In this document: piece by piece, positions 26,976-35,067 of the stretch | Layout of the letters: the number at the start of each line of letters is the position of its first letter | Position numbering within the stretch: position 1 is the stretch's first letter | Assembly (NCBI GenBank): GCA_946482615.1 | Contig: CAMLSF010000019.1 | Location: 1-35,068, forward strand | DNA from: an uncultured Chromatiaceae bacterium | GTDB taxonomy: Bacteria; Pseudomonadota; Gammaproteobacteria; Enterobacterales; Alteromonadaceae | Length of the DNA: 35,068 nucleotides | Direction: 5' to 3' | Position numbers and translations under genes: made by a program | The notes under the pieces: generated by a model | Told to the model about the DNA's origin: nothing | Database searches by the model: none | The model's input: only the letters and a program-made list of their open reading frames with translations

Positions 26976-29471
26976 TTATTGCTGACTGATCTTACAGGCA
27001 TCCAATTTCCAGACTTTTTCCACATAGTCCTCAATAGAACGGTCTGAAGTAAATTTCCCCATCAAGGCCGTATTGAGAATAGCCTTTTTCGCCCAACCGG
27101 CCTGATCACGGTACCAGGCATCGATTTTTTCGTGAGCTTTGACATAGGACTGGAAATCGGCCAACACTAAGTACGGATCGCCACCTTCCAGCAAGCTGCG
27201 TTTGATGGCCGATAACTCACCAGGTTTACCCGGCGTGAAATAGTCAGTCTCCAGCCAGTCCAGGATGGCTTTGATTTCAGCATCCTGATAGTAATAATCC
27301 CAGCTATGATAGCCTTTGGCCTGCAGAGCTTTTACTTCATCTACTGTTAAACCGAAGATAGAAATATTATCCGGCCCTACTTCTTCAGCAATTTCAATGT
27401 TGGCACCGTCCAGCGTGCCTACAGTGACAGCGCCGTTTAACGCCAGTTTCATATTCCCTGTACCTGAGGCTTCTTTGCCTGCGGTAGAGATCTGCTCGGA
27501 TACGTCTGCGGCCGGGATCATTTTCTCCGCCAGCGTGACACGGTAGTTTGGCATAAAGACCACTTTCAGACGGTTCTTCACCCGCTTGTCGTTGTTGATC
27601 TTCTCTGCCACTTTGTTGATGGCATAAATAATTTCTTTCGCCAGCTTGTAACCAGGAGCAGCTTTAGCACCAAACAGGAAAACGCGTGGCACCATATCGT
27701 AATCCGGGTTTTGCAGAATACGACGGTACAAAGCCAGAATATGCAACAGGTTCAGATGCTGACGTTTGTACTCATGCAAACGTTTGATTTGAATATCAAA
27801 AATGGCATGAGGGTCAATGCTGATATTGGTCAGTTTTTTCACAACTGTCGCTAAATCCGCTTTGTTTTGCTGTTTGATCGCCATAAAGGCATCCTGAATG
27901 GCAGGATCATCAGCAAAAGCGGCAAATTTACTCAGTTGTTTTAAATCCCGTGGCCACTCATCACCAATGGTTTCGTCCAGTAATTTGGCTAAACGTGGGT
28001 TACAGGCTTTTAACCAGCGACGTGGTGTAACGCCATTAGTCACATTGGTAAATTTATCCGGCCATAAGGCGACCATTTCAGGGAATAAATCTGATTTCAC
28101 CAGCTCGGAGTGAATTTCGGCCACACCATTAACGCGGAACGAGCCGACCACAGACAAATGCCCCATCCGGACCATAGGTTCATGGCCTTCTTCGATAATA
28201 GATAACTTACGTTTTTTCTCGTTATCGCCTGGCCATAACACATCCACCTGCTCAACCAGGAAACGACGGTTAATTTCGTAAATGATTTCTAAATGGCGTG
28301 GTAATACTTTTTCGAACAGACGTACTGACCATTTTTCCAGTGCTTCTGGCAACAAAGTGTGGTTGGTGTACGCAAATACGTGCTGACAAATATTCCAGGC
28401 TTCATCCCAGCTCATTTCAGCACGGTCCACCAGAATACGCATCAGCTCAGGAATAGCCACAGCCGGGTGAGTATCGTTCAGTTGGATTGCCACCTGATCC
28501 GGGAATTTGCTCCAGTCATCACCATTAGCACGTTTGTAACGACGGATAATGTCTTTGAGTGAACATGAACAGAAGAAATACTGCTGAATTAAGCGTAATT
28601 CTTTACCTGCGTCTGTTTCATCGTTTGGATACAGTACTTTAGAGATAGTCTCAGCTTCGATATTCTGACGCGCCGCATCGATATAACCACCAGAGTTAAA
28701 CACGTCCCAGTTAAAGAAGTCACTGGCACGGCTTTCCCACAGACGTAATACGTTGACTGAGCTGCCCTGATAACCCACCACAGGAATATCCCAGGGCACA
28801 CCTTTGATAATACGGCCAGGGTGCCACACCTTTTTCATTTTACCTTGCAGGTCATAGGTGGTTTCGACGTAACCGTAGACTGAAATTTCCTGAATAGATT
28901 CAGGACGGCAAATCTCCCATGGGTTGCCATATTCACGCCAGCTATCCGGACGTTCAATTTGACGGCCATCCGAAAACTCCTGTTTAAACAAGCCATTTTC
29001 GTAATGGATACCATAACCTATAGCCGGATAATTTAAGGTCGCCATAGAGTCGATAAAACAGGCTGCTAATCGGCCCAAACCGCCGTTACCCAGCGCCATG
29101 TCTTCTTCCTGATCTTCCAGATCAGCAATATTTAAGCCAAGCTCAGCCAGCGCATCTTTTGCTGCATCATAGACACCCAAATTGTGCAGATTGTTGCTAA
29201 ACAGACGACCCATTAAATATTCGAGACTGAAATAATGCACGGCACGGGTATTTTGTTGGTAGTGCGTACGCTGAGTATTGCGTAAACCATCGTACACATA
29301 TTCGTTCACTGCAGCACAAGTGGCACGCCACCAGGCTTGTGGGCTGGCTTTGTTGACATCTGTGCCAAGGCTGCCGTGTAAATGTTTAATAATACTGTTT
29401 TTTAATTCTTCCGTGCTCGGAAGGTCCGCAATAGCCACTGAGGCTTTTGCTTTTGAAGTCGTTTTTTTCAT
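26976..29471 (-). CDS. glgP: Glycogen/maltodextrin phosphorylase
   Basis: Releases glucose-1-phosphate from the non-reducing ends of glycogen or maltodextrin using inorganic phosphate and pyridoxal phosphate. The 831-aa length fits GT35 phosphorylases (815 in E. coli). Characteristic segments are [37 protein letters not shown] and [15 protein letters not shown], with Lys675 as the PLP-binding lysine. The ATG at 29471 has GGGA seven bases upstream; a TTG two codons earlier is less likely. Other glycogen genes (glgB, glgC, glgA, glgX) are absent nearby. It follows pgm on the same strand, with a strong promoter of its own flanked by two HexR-type sites. Confidence 0.96.
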   Translation of the reverse strand: MKKTTSKAKASVAIADLPSTEELKNSIIKHLHGSLGTDVNKASPQAWWRATCAAVNEYVYDGLRNTQRTHYQQNTRAVHYFSLEYLMGRLFSNNLHNLGVYDAAKDALAELGLNIADLEDQEEDMALGNGGLGRLAACFIDSMATLNYPAIGYGIHYENGLFKQEFSDGRQIERPDSWREYGNPWEICRPESIQEISVYGYVETTYDLQGKMKKVWHPGRIIKGVPWDIPVVGYQGSSVNVLRLWESRASDFFNWDVFNSGGYIDAARQNIEAETISKVLYPNDETDAGKELRLIQQYFFCSCSLKDIIRRYKRANGDDWSKFPDQVAIQLNDTHPAVAIPELMRILVDRAEMSWDEAWNICQHVFAYTNHTLLPEALEKWSVRLFEKVLPRHLEIIYEINRRFLVEQVDVLWPGDNEKKRKLSIIEEGHEPMVRMGHLSVVGSFRVNGVAEIHSELVKSDLFPEMVALWPDKFTNVTNGVTPRRWLKACNPRLAKLLDETIGDEWPRDLKQLSKFAAFADDPAIQDAFMAIKQQNKADLATVVKKLTNISIDPHAIFDIQIKRLHEYKRQHLNLLHILALYRRILQNPDYDMVPRVFLFGAKAAPGYKLAKEIIYAINKVAEKINNDKRVKNRLKVVFMPNYRVTLAEKMIPAADVSEQISTAGKEASGTGNMKLALNGAVTVGTLDGANIEIAEEVGPDNISIFGLTVDEVKALQAKGYHSWDYYYQDAEIKAILDWLETDYFTPGKPGELSAIKRSLLEGGDPYLVLADFQSYVKAHEKIDAWYRDQAGWAKKAILNTALMGKFTSDRSIEDYVEKVWKLDACKISQQ

Positions 29472-29491
29472 TGCCAAATCCCGGTTTTTTT

Positions 29492-29505
29492 AGCGGTGAG
29501 CCGCT
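29492..29505. other. Hairpin in the glgP leader
   Basis: AGCGG and CCGCT pair around a 4-base loop, 21 bases before the glgP start. On the minus strand the hairpin is flanked by A runs rather than T, so it is not a terminator for that transcript. It could affect mRNA stability or ribosome access. Confidence 0.45.
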
Positions 29506-29523
29506 TTTTTTTATAACTGTAGT

Positions 29524-29538
29524 TGTAGAAAAATTACA
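29524..29538. promoter_or_regulatory. HexR-type site over the glgP -10
   Basis: TGTAGAAAAATTACA keeps the TGTA/TTACA arms of the HexR palindrome at the right 15-bp length. It contains the -10 of the glgP promoter, so binding should repress. Confidence 0.7.
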
Positions 29539-29559
29539 AAAATGGCGGGCAATAGTCAA
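29531..29559 (-). promoter_or_regulatory. Predicted sigma-70 promoter of glgP
   Basis: On the minus strand TTGACT (-35, five of six consensus bases) and TAATTT (-10) are separated by exactly 17 bases. The transcript would have a leader of about 50 bases. Confidence 0.75.
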
Positions 29560-29585
29560 GAATTAGCAAAAATAAAGCCTGCTAT

Positions 29586-29600
29586 CGTAATTTTATTACA
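29586..29600. promoter_or_regulatory. Second HexR-type site upstream of glgP
   Basis: CGTAATTTTATTACA differs from a TGTAAT..ATTACA palindrome by its first base. Its centre is 62 bases from the centre of the site over the -10, close to six helical turns. It lies just after the pgm stop codon. Confidence 0.6.
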
Positions 29601-29626
29601 ACACGCTAACAGGCTGTTTCTGGTGC

Positions 29627-31273
29627 TTAAATTGCCTTAAACACCGCATCCACAAAGGCTTTGGCGTCCGATTCAAGTTGCATTAAATGCGTTTGATCAA
29701 CAAAACTTTCTAAATAAATTTTGTAGCTGTTTTCTGTACCTGAGGGGCGTGCAGCGAACCAGCCATTTTTGGTGACGACCTTTACACCACCAATACTGGC
29801 ACCATTACCTGATGCTTTTGTAAGCACTGCAAGTATGTCATCACCTGCCAGTTCTGTCTGTTTTACGCTGCTGACATCCAGATTTTTCAGCGCTGCTTTT
29901 TGCTCTGCTGAAGCTGCTGCATCCAGACGACGATACAAAGGTGAGCCAAATTCTTTGGTTAATGCCTGATACTGCTGATAAGGGTCAACACCAGTTTTTG
30001 CCAGCATTTCCGCCGCCAGTAAGCCCAGGATGAAACCATCTTTATCAGTCGACCAGACAGTGCCGTCAAAACGCAGGAAACTGGCTCCTGCACTTTCTTC
30101 GCCACCAAAAGCCACAGTGCCTTGGTACAGGCCATCAACAAACCATTTAAAGCCTACAGGAACTTCATAGACTTTGCGGCCACGACCTTCAGTCACTCTG
30201 TCAATCAAGGCGGAAGAGACCAGGGTTTTGCCTATAGCTAAGCTGGCAGACCATAAAGGTCTGTTGCTTAACAGATAGTTGATAGCCACAGCCAGATAAT
30301 GATTTGGATTCATCAGGCCACCACTTCGGGTGACAATACCATGACGATCAAAATCAGGATCATTGCCTATAGCCACATCAAATTGATCTTTAAGCTGGAT
30401 CAGGTTAGCCATCGCATAAGCAGAGGAGCAATCCATGCGGATTTTTCCGTCTTTATCCAAAGGCATAAAGCTAAAAGCCGGGTCAACGCGTTCATTGACC
30501 ACAGTGATATTCAAACCATAGGTTTTGGCAATCACAGGCCAAAACGCAATACCTGAGCCACCTAAAGGGTCGACCCCAATTTTCACTCCGGCTTTGGCAA
30601 TAGCGGCCATATCAATGACGTTCGCCAGATCATCCACATAAGGCTGCACATAATCGATGCTCACGCATAACGCAGAGGCCAGCGCTTCTTCGTAGCCTGT
30701 CTGTTTGACCCCATTTAACTGAGCAGCCAGTAAGGCGTTGGCCCGCTTTTGGATCCAATCTGTCGCATCTGTGTCGGCAGGACCACCATGAGGCGGATTG
30801 TATTTAATTCCTCCGTCTTCAGGCGGATTATGGGATGGTGTAATGATCAGGCCATCAGCCAAATCCGTGGTTCGGCCTTTGTTGTATGCCAAAATTGCAT
30901 GAGAAATCACGGGTGTAGGCGTAAAACCACCGTCCTGCTGAATATGGGTAGTTACGCCATTGGCAATCAGTACCTGTAAGGCGCTGACAAAAGCAGCCTC
31001 TGATAAAGCATGGGTGTCTTTGCCCAAAAATAAAGGTCCGCTATAACCCTGTTGTTGACGATACTCTGCAACAGCCTGAACTATCGCCAGAATGTGAGGC
31101 TCGTTAAAGGATTTCAGTAAGGCCCCCCCTCTGTGGCCTGACGTGCCAAAACTGACTTGTTGACTGGCAATAGCCACATCAGGTTTCAGGCTGTAATAGG
31201 CCGCCATCAGCTGCGCTATATTAGGTAACATGGCAGCTGGTGCAGTTTGCCCAGCCAGCGGATGTAAAGACAT
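29627..31273 (-). CDS. pgm: Alpha-D-phosphoglucomutase
   Basis: Interconverts glucose-1-phosphate and glucose-6-phosphate, linking glycogen and nucleotide-sugar metabolism to central pathways. The 548-aa protein has the phosphoserine loop [11 protein letters not shown] with Ser147 (Ser146 in E. coli), the metal loop DPDFDRHG at 305-312, and GGEESAG as the sugar-binding loop. AAGGAG precedes the ATG. The gene starts nine bases after seqA, as in the E. coli seqA-pgm operon. No terminator is evident after it, so readthrough into glgP is possible. Confidence 0.97.
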   Translation of the reverse strand: MSLHPLAGQTAPAAMLPNIAQLMAAYYSLKPDVAIASQQVSFGTSGHRGGALLKSFNEPHILAIVQAVAEYRQQQGYSGPLFLGKDTHALSEAAFVSALQVLIANGVTTHIQQDGGFTPTPVISHAILAYNKGRTTDLADGLIITPSHNPPEDGGIKYNPPHGGPADTDATDWIQKRANALLAAQLNGVKQTGYEEALASALCVSIDYVQPYVDDLANVIDMAAIAKAGVKIGVDPLGGSGIAFWPVIAKTYGLNITVVNERVDPAFSFMPLDKDGKIRMDCSSAYAMANLIQLKDQFDVAIGNDPDFDRHGIVTRSGGLMNPNHYLAVAINYLLSNRPLWSASLAIGKTLVSSALIDRVTEGRGRKVYEVPVGFKWFVDGLYQGTVAFGGEESAGASFLRFDGTVWSTDKDGFILGLLAAEMLAKTGVDPYQQYQALTKEFGSPLYRRLDAAASAEQKAALKNLDVSSVKQTELAGDDILAVLTKASGNGASIGGVKVVTKNGWFAARPSGTENSYKIYLESFVDQTHLMQLESDAKAFVDAVFKAI

Positions 31274-31282
31274 ACAGACTCC

Positions 31283-31870
31283 TTATAACAAATCGCGGAT
31301 CCGTTCCACCTCAGCTGCGTTGTAGCCAAGCTTGGTAGCAACTTCAGTCAGCATCATTTTCTTGCGTGTGGTGTTCGAGTTGGTGATCACCCAAAAATCA
31401 GTATTTGGAATGGGTTTTGGATTGGTACTGCTGCCCGCTTCTAATAAAGACGCTTCGGATTGTCCAAAATATAATCTGTTACGGCCTTTAATTTCCAGTA
31501 CCTGAGCAAAATCTCCACGATGAGCACGGGATAAAGCCGATAAAATAAACAGAAAACGTCCAACCACACTTTGTTCAGCAGACAAGTCTTGTGGGCTGAT
31601 AAAATCAAAAACGGATCCGGATTTATCTGCAGAAACAGCAGAAGCAACAGCTTTTTCTGCCCCACTCTGTGCAGCTTGTACCGCCTCTTTAGGAGACTCC
31701 TCTACTGCTGTTTTCACCAGATGTTTTGCTGCAGGCACTACAGCAGCTTTCGCTTCTGTCAGGCTGACAATCAGTAAACGGCGCAGAATATCAGAGGCGC
31801 TTTCACCAATCTGTTGAGTCTGACTGGCGATAAATTGATAAAGATCGTCATCTATTTCGATGGTTTTCAT
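31283..31870 (-). CDS. seqA: Replication initiation negative modulator SeqA
   Basis: Binds hemimethylated GATC sites, sequesters oriC and limits DnaA-driven re-initiation. The 195-aa protein has the N-terminal oligomerisation segment MKTIEIDDDLYQFIASQTQ and GESASDILRRLL, a long Ala/Glu-rich linker (about 48-88), and the C-terminal DNA-binding domain from SVFDFI, with KGRNRLYFG and the NTTRKKMML region. The ATG at 31870 gives the family start; the ribosome-binding site is weak. An upstream in-frame extension is not conserved with the family. It is the first gene of a seqA-pgm operon, divergent from ybfF across an ERIC-like element. Confidence 0.96.
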   Translation of the reverse strand: MKTIEIDDDLYQFIASQTQQIGESASDILRRLLIVSLTEAKAAVVPAAKHLVKTAVEESPKEAVQAAQSGAEKAVASAVSADKSGSVFDFISPQDLSAEQSVVGRFLFILSALSRAHRGDFAQVLEIKGRNRLYFGQSEASLLEAGSSTNPKPIPNTDFWVITNSNTTRKKMMLTEVATKLGYNAAEVERIRDLL

Positions 31871-31905
31871 GAAGTTAGTCCGCGTTTGTAAAAGTGAAGC
31901 CATTA

Positions 31906-32033
31906 TATACCCTTCGTACTTGAAGCTGCAGCTTTGTTGACTGCGCTCTTCACCCCTGTCACATAGGACAAACTATGCTCCCGGGGTCTCAATCACTTGT
32001 CGCCTCCCTGCAACACCAATTACTTTGGGTATA
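31906..32033. repeat. ERIC/IRU-like imperfect palindrome
   Basis: The 128-bp element begins TATACCC and ends GGGTATA as inverted termini, and much of the inside is also inversely repeated. Read on the minus strand, its segments (TTGCAGGGAGGCGACAAG, then GACCCCGGGAGCATA, then GACAGGGGTGA, then CGCAGTCAACAAAGCTGCAG) follow the order of the enterobacterial repetitive intergenic consensus as I remember it, including total length (about 127 bp). It lies between the divergent seqA and ybfF genes, 35 bases before the seqA start codon. Confidence 0.75.
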
Positions 32034-32068
32034 CAAAAAAAGTTAGTCGCTGACGCCAGCCAGCTGTT

Positions 32069-32096
32069 TTGATACCATGTCACTATGTAGTAAATA
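32069..32096 (+). promoter_or_regulatory. Possible ybfF promoter
   Basis: TTGATA at 32069-32074 and TAAATA at 32091-32096 are 16 bases apart, 24 bases before the ybfF ATG. The -10 is only a partial match. It lies outside the ERIC-like element. Confidence 0.35.
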
Positions 32097-32119
32097 AGGT
32101 CGTTACATCGGAAAAAATA

Positions 32120-32881
32120 ATGCTATTACATACCGAGATCACTGGCCAAGGTCAAGCTATTGTATTGATCCACGGCCTTTTTGGTAGTTACGAGAACCTT
32201 GGCGTTATAGCCCGTGCTTTAGCCGGACAATGGCAAGTGGTCAATCTGGACATGCGAAATCATGGCCGCTCCGCCTGGCACGATAGCATGTCCTACGCCC
32301 TGATGGCAGAGGATGTCAAAGAGACACTGGATCATTTGGGCTTAGACCAGGTGTTCTTATTAGGTCACTCCATGGGGGGCAAAATAGCCATGGAGTTTGC
32401 GCTGCGTTATCCGGACCGTGTCAATAAACTTATTCTGGCGGATATATCTCCGGTGCAAAACAGGCCGCGCCACCTTGAGATATTATCAGCATTGGATGGC
32501 ATCGATCTGGACCACTTACAAAGCAGACAGCAGGCTGATCAGCAGCTGGCGCTATCTGTCCCTGAAACCGGAGTACGGCAGTTTCTGCTGAAAAGTCTGG
32601 TAAAAGAAGAAGATCAATTCCGCTGGCGCTTTAACGTCAAAGCCCTGATAGCCAATTATCAGCAGTTATTAGCGGCCCCACCAAGCAAGGGCCCCTACAC
32701 AGGTCCTGTGCTTTTTATTAAAGGCGCAGAATCTGATTATTTGTTACCAGAGCATCAAAGCCTGATCCAACAATTGTTTCCACACAGCAAAGCTAAGGTC
32801 ATTATGGGCACTGGACACTGGTTACACGCCGAGAAACCTGTAGCTTTTACAAAAATAGTCACCGACTTTTTATTGAGTTAA
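32120..32881 (+). CDS. ybfF: Alpha/beta-fold esterase YbfF
   Basis: A 253-aa cytosolic hydrolase matching E. coli YbfF (254 aa), an esterase active on short acyl-CoA and palmitoyl esters in vitro. The oxyanion loop VLIHGLFGSYENLG begins near residue 15. Nucleophile Ser84 is in LGHSMGGKIAM, and the catalytic His is in GTGHWLHAEKP close to the C-terminus. I chose the ATG at 32120; the ribosome-binding site is only GGAA. An earlier in-frame ATG would add residues not seen in the family. It heads a plus-strand row of ybfF, DUF2788, ybfE and fldA. Confidence 0.93.
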   Translation: MLLHTEITGQGQAIVLIHGLFGSYENLGVIARALAGQWQVVNLDMRNHGRSAWHDSMSYALMAEDVKETLDHLGLDQVFLLGHSMGGKIAMEFALRYPDRVNKLILADISPVQNRPRHLEILSALDGIDLDHLQSRQQADQQLALSVPETGVRQFLLKSLVKEEDQFRWRFNVKALIANYQQLLAAPPSKGPYTGPVLFIKGAESDYLLPEHQSLIQQLFPHSKAKVIMGTGHWLHAEKPVAFTKIVTDFLLS

Positions 32882-32905
32882 CGCAATTAATTCCTAATAA
32901 AATTG

Positions 32906-32914
32906 TGCTATAGT
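32906..32914 (+). promoter_or_regulatory. Extended -10 promoter before the DUF2788 gene
   Basis: TGC-TATAGT forms an extended -10 element 30 bases before the DUF2788 start codon. No good -35 is seen, which is typical for extended -10 promoters. It could drive the DUF2788-ybfE-fldA group. Confidence 0.5.
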
Positions 32915-32944
32915 GCGCGCAATTTTTTCGGGCTGTGGGTCGTT

Positions 32945-33142
32945 ATGAATATTGAGCAGTTTGAGACCCTGGGTCTTTTTCTGGGTGTTGGCGCCCTGTA
33001 TCTGTTTATTGTGATGGCCATTTGGGATGTACTTAAAAAAAGTAATGCTCCTCGTTTTGGCAAAATTTTTGTGTGGTTAGTGCTGTTTTTGTCACCTGCA
33101 GTTTTTATCGCTAAGGTGATTTTTGAGTATTTTGTCGAATAA
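32945..33142 (+). CDS. DUF2788 small membrane protein
   Basis: A 65-aa protein with two membrane helices (LGLFLGVGALYLFIVMAIWDV and FVWLVLFLSPAVFIAKVIF) separated by a short basic loop, typical of DUF2788. The function is unknown. It sits between ybfF and ybfE, where E. coli has no such gene as far as I recall. The ATG is the only good start, though no strong Shine-Dalgarno sequence precedes it. The next gene begins 14 bases after its stop. Confidence 0.85.
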   Translation: MNIEQFETLGLFLGVGALYLFIVMAIWDVLKKSNAPRFGKIFVWLVLFLSPAVFIAKVIFEYFVE

Positions 33143-33156
33143 ATGAGGTGCGCGAC

Positions 33157-33429
33157 ATGGCTAAAATAGCCACAGATCGCACAACTATAGATTTGTTTGC
33201 GCATGAAAAGCGCCCCGGCCGGCCAAGGACCAATCCTTTACCACGGGAAGAACAACTGAAGCTGAATAAGCGCAACCAAATCAAACGCGATCGAAGTAAA
33301 GGTTTAAAGCGTATAGAGTGCAAAGTGTCAGAGCAGTTGTATGAACAGCTGAGTTTATCTGCGCAGCAGCAGAATATGACACGTAGCGCCTATATTGAAT
33401 GGGTTTTAGAACAAGCGTTGACCAGGTAG
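33157..33429 (+). CDS. ybfE: YbfE-like ribbon-helix-helix protein
   Basis: A 90-aa protein matching E. coli YbfE, annotated there as LexA-regulated. It has a GRPRTNPL AT-hook-like segment at about 21-28, then a basic region (KRNQIKRDRSKGLKR). A C-terminal ribbon-helix-helix-like stretch follows (IECKVSEQLYEQLSLSAQQQ, then MTRSAYIEWVLEQAL). The ATG at 33157 has GAGGTG seven bases upstream. I find no LexA box (CTGT-N8-ACAG) in the 300 bases upstream, so SOS control is not supported here. It lies 12 bases before fldA and is likely co-transcribed with it. Confidence 0.85.
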   Translation: MAKIATDRTTIDLFAHEKRPGRPRTNPLPREEQLKLNKRNQIKRDRSKGLKRIECKVSEQLYEQLSLSAQQQNMTRSAYIEWVLEQALTR

Positions 33430-33441
33430 AAGGCGAAAGTT

Positions 33442-33972
33442 ATGGCAACTGTAGGTATATTTTTTGGTAGCGATACAGGTAACACTGAACATATCGCAAA
33501 AATGATTCAGAAAGAGCTTGGCAAACATTTGTTTGATGTGATGGATATTGCTAAAAGCACAAAAGAACAAATTGCCGGTTATGATTTGTTGCTGTTAGGT
33601 ATCCCCACCTGGTATTACGGTGAGGCCCAGTGTGACTGGGATGACTTCTTCCCTGAGCTCGAACATATAGACTTCAATAACAAGTTAGTAGCGATTTTTG
33701 GCTGTGGCGATCAGGAAGATTATGCTGAATATTTCCTTGATGCTATGGGCACCCTGCGTGACATTATTGAGCCAAAAGGCGCCATTATTGTTGGCCACTG
33801 GCCAACTAAAGGCTACAACTTTGTTGCCTCCAAAGCACTGGTAGACAACGATCATTTTGTTGGTTTAGGTATAGATGAAGATCGTCAGCCAGAACTGACG
33901 GAACAACGTGTCAAACAGTGGTGTAAGCAAATTTATGACGAGCTGAGCTTAAAAGAGCTGGAAGGTTTGTGA
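33442..33972 (+). CDS. fldA: Long-chain flavodoxin I
   Basis: A 176-aa FMN electron carrier, the normal length for FldA. The phosphate-binding loop GSDTGNTEHIAKMI starts at residue 9. The isoalloxazine-contact loops are PTWYYGEAQCDWDD (with Trp) and FGCGDQEDYAEYFLDAMG, and the long-chain insertion follows. In Enterobacteria FldA feeds electrons to IspG/IspH, BioB and anaerobic ribonucleotide reductase activation. AAGGCGA precedes the ATG. It is near fur, as in E. coli, but here a minus-strand DUF4442 gene lies between. Confidence 0.97.
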   Translation: MATVGIFFGSDTGNTEHIAKMIQKELGKHLFDVMDIAKSTKEQIAGYDLLLLGIPTWYYGEAQCDWDDFFPELEHIDFNNKLVAIFGCGDQEDYAEYFLDAMGTLRDIIEPKGAIIVGHWPTKGYNFVASKALVDNDHFVGLGIDEDRQPELTEQRVKQWCKQIYDELSLKELEGL

Positions 33973-33979
33973 TCATTAA

Positions 33980-34004
33980 GGGTCAGAGTCATCGACTCTG
34001 ACCC
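33980..34004. repeat. GGGTCAGAG palindrome (copy C), possible terminator
   Basis: Perfect 11-bp arms, GGGTCAGAGTC and GACTCTGACCC, pair around ATC between the convergent fldA and DUF4442 genes. Neither side has a strong T tract. Its sequence is close to the palindromes at 8766 and 8818, pointing to a REP-like repeat rather than a one-off terminator. Confidence 0.7.
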
Positions 34005-34005
34005 T

Positions 34006-34473
34006 CTAGCTACGATATTTAGGCTTTTTGCGGATATACACCTTACGTTTGACTTCGCACACCAACTCCCCTTTGCTGTCTTTGACATGCACCACAAAAT
34101 CAGGAAAAAACTTTTCCCCAGCTTCGGTCTGTTGTTTGATGTGCTCAAGCTCAAGGTCGGTGAGCAAAAATTCTGCAGTTAATTTGCCACGTCCCGGCGT
34201 GATGTAGTTGATGTCAGCTTGTTTATCCCACACCATATATTCTTTGCCTAAAGCCCCCATCAGCATCAAGGGATAAATAGGATCGGTCATCGCAAACATA
34301 GAGCCACCAAACTGGCTGCTATTGATATTCCGGGTCCAGGGACGATTCTTTAGCTCCACCTTGCAGTACCTGTAATCCTGCGACAAGTCCACCACTTTAA
34401 TGCCCGTGAAAAAAAATGGCGGCCACAAATTTAATAAATGCCGCATCACAGCAGGATTAAACGCCCAACGCAT
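34006..34473 (-). CDS. DUF4442 hotdog-fold protein
   Basis: A 155-aa protein of the DUF4442 group (PF14539), a hotdog-fold relative of acyl-CoA thioesterases. Family-like segments are NRPWTRNINSSQFGGSMFAMTDP, with the Gly-rich turn before the central helix, and INYITPGRGKLTAEF. Typical catalytic residues of well-studied thioesterases are not certain, so activity is inferred only. The ATG has GAGGTGAT upstream. It is inserted on the opposite strand between fldA and fur, and divergent from fur with about 150 bases between start codons. Confidence 0.85.
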   Translation of the reverse strand: MRWAFNPAVMRHLLNLWPPFFFTGIKVVDLSQDYRYCKVELKNRPWTRNINSSQFGGSMFAMTDPIYPLMLMGALGKEYMVWDKQADINYITPGRGKLTAEFLLTDLELEHIKQQTEAGEKFFPDFVVHVKDSKGELVCEVKRKVYIRKKPKYRS

Positions 34474-34566
34474 ACATCACCTCTGGTAAGACCTGTTTGG
34501 CAGGATTCTAACGCCTTGTTTGTGCTTTGTCTGCGCTTTGCTGCTATTAATGCGCAGATTTATAGG

Positions 34567-34594
34567 TTGCTTCTGTCGTTAATGGCCTTATAAT
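34567..34594 (+). promoter_or_regulatory. Predicted fur promoter
   Basis: A perfect -10 TATAAT (34589-34594) is preceded at 16 bases by TTGCTT. The ATAATCATT around the -10 matches nine bases of half a Fur box, which might allow autoregulation, but the rest of the box is poor. A TTGAA-A-TTCAA palindrome follows at 34598-34608. Confidence 0.55.
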
Positions 34595-34626
34595 CATTTG
34601 AAATTCAAGAAAGAGTAGAACAGTCC

Positions 34627-35067
34627 ATGTCCGATCATAATACCGAATTGCGTAAAGCAGGCCTCAAGGTCACCCTACCACGAGTGAAGATCCTTGATAT
34701 TTTGCAAGATCCTAATCATCAGCACATCAGCGCTGAAGATGTGTATAAGATTTTGCTGGAATTAGGTGAAGATATTGGTCTGGCAACTGTATACCGTGTG
34801 CTCAACCAGTTTGATGATGCAGGCATTGTCACCCGTCATCATTTTGAAGGTGGTAAGTCGGTATTCGAATTAAGCCGTATGGATCACCACGACCATCTGG
34901 TGTGCTTAAATTGCGGTAAAGTCATTGAGTTTGAAGACGATGATATCGAACGTAAGCAACTGGAAATTTCTGAGAAAAACGGCATTAAGTTAACTCACCA
35001 CAGTTTATATCTGTACGGTGAGTGCGTGGATAAAAAATCCTGCGAAGAAAACCGTAACAGCAAATAA
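34627..35067 (+). CDS. fur: Ferric uptake regulator Fur
   Basis: Iron-sensing repressor. The 146-aa protein is complete; its TAA is at 35065-35067, one base before the window ends. It has the winged-helix DNA-binding domain (about 1-82, with LKVTLPRVKILDIL and GLATVYRVLNQF). The dimerisation/metal domain has the HHDH motif (MDHHDHLVCLNCGK, with CxxC) and a second Cys pair (ECVDKKSC), as in Zn/Fe-binding Fur proteins. With Fe(II) it represses iron uptake genes. The start matches the family (MSDHNTELRKAGLKVTLPR). It has its own promoter and is divergent from the DUF4442 gene. Confidence 0.98.
   Translation: MSDHNTELRKAGLKVTLPRVKILDILQDPNHQHISAEDVYKILLELGEDIGLATVYRVLNQFDDAGIVTRHHFEGGKSVFELSRMDHHDHLVCLNCGKVIEFEDDDIERKQLEISEKNGIKLTHHSLYLYGECVDKKSCEENRNSK

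Noticed and set aside
32850..33156. LexA box in front of ybfE
   Set aside because: No CTGT-N8-ACAG or close variant was seen, although the E. coli homologue is called LexA-regulated.
34586..34608. Full Fur box in the fur promoter
   Set aside because: Only ATAATCATT agrees; the rest of the 19-bp consensus is not met, so it is mentioned only as a possibility.
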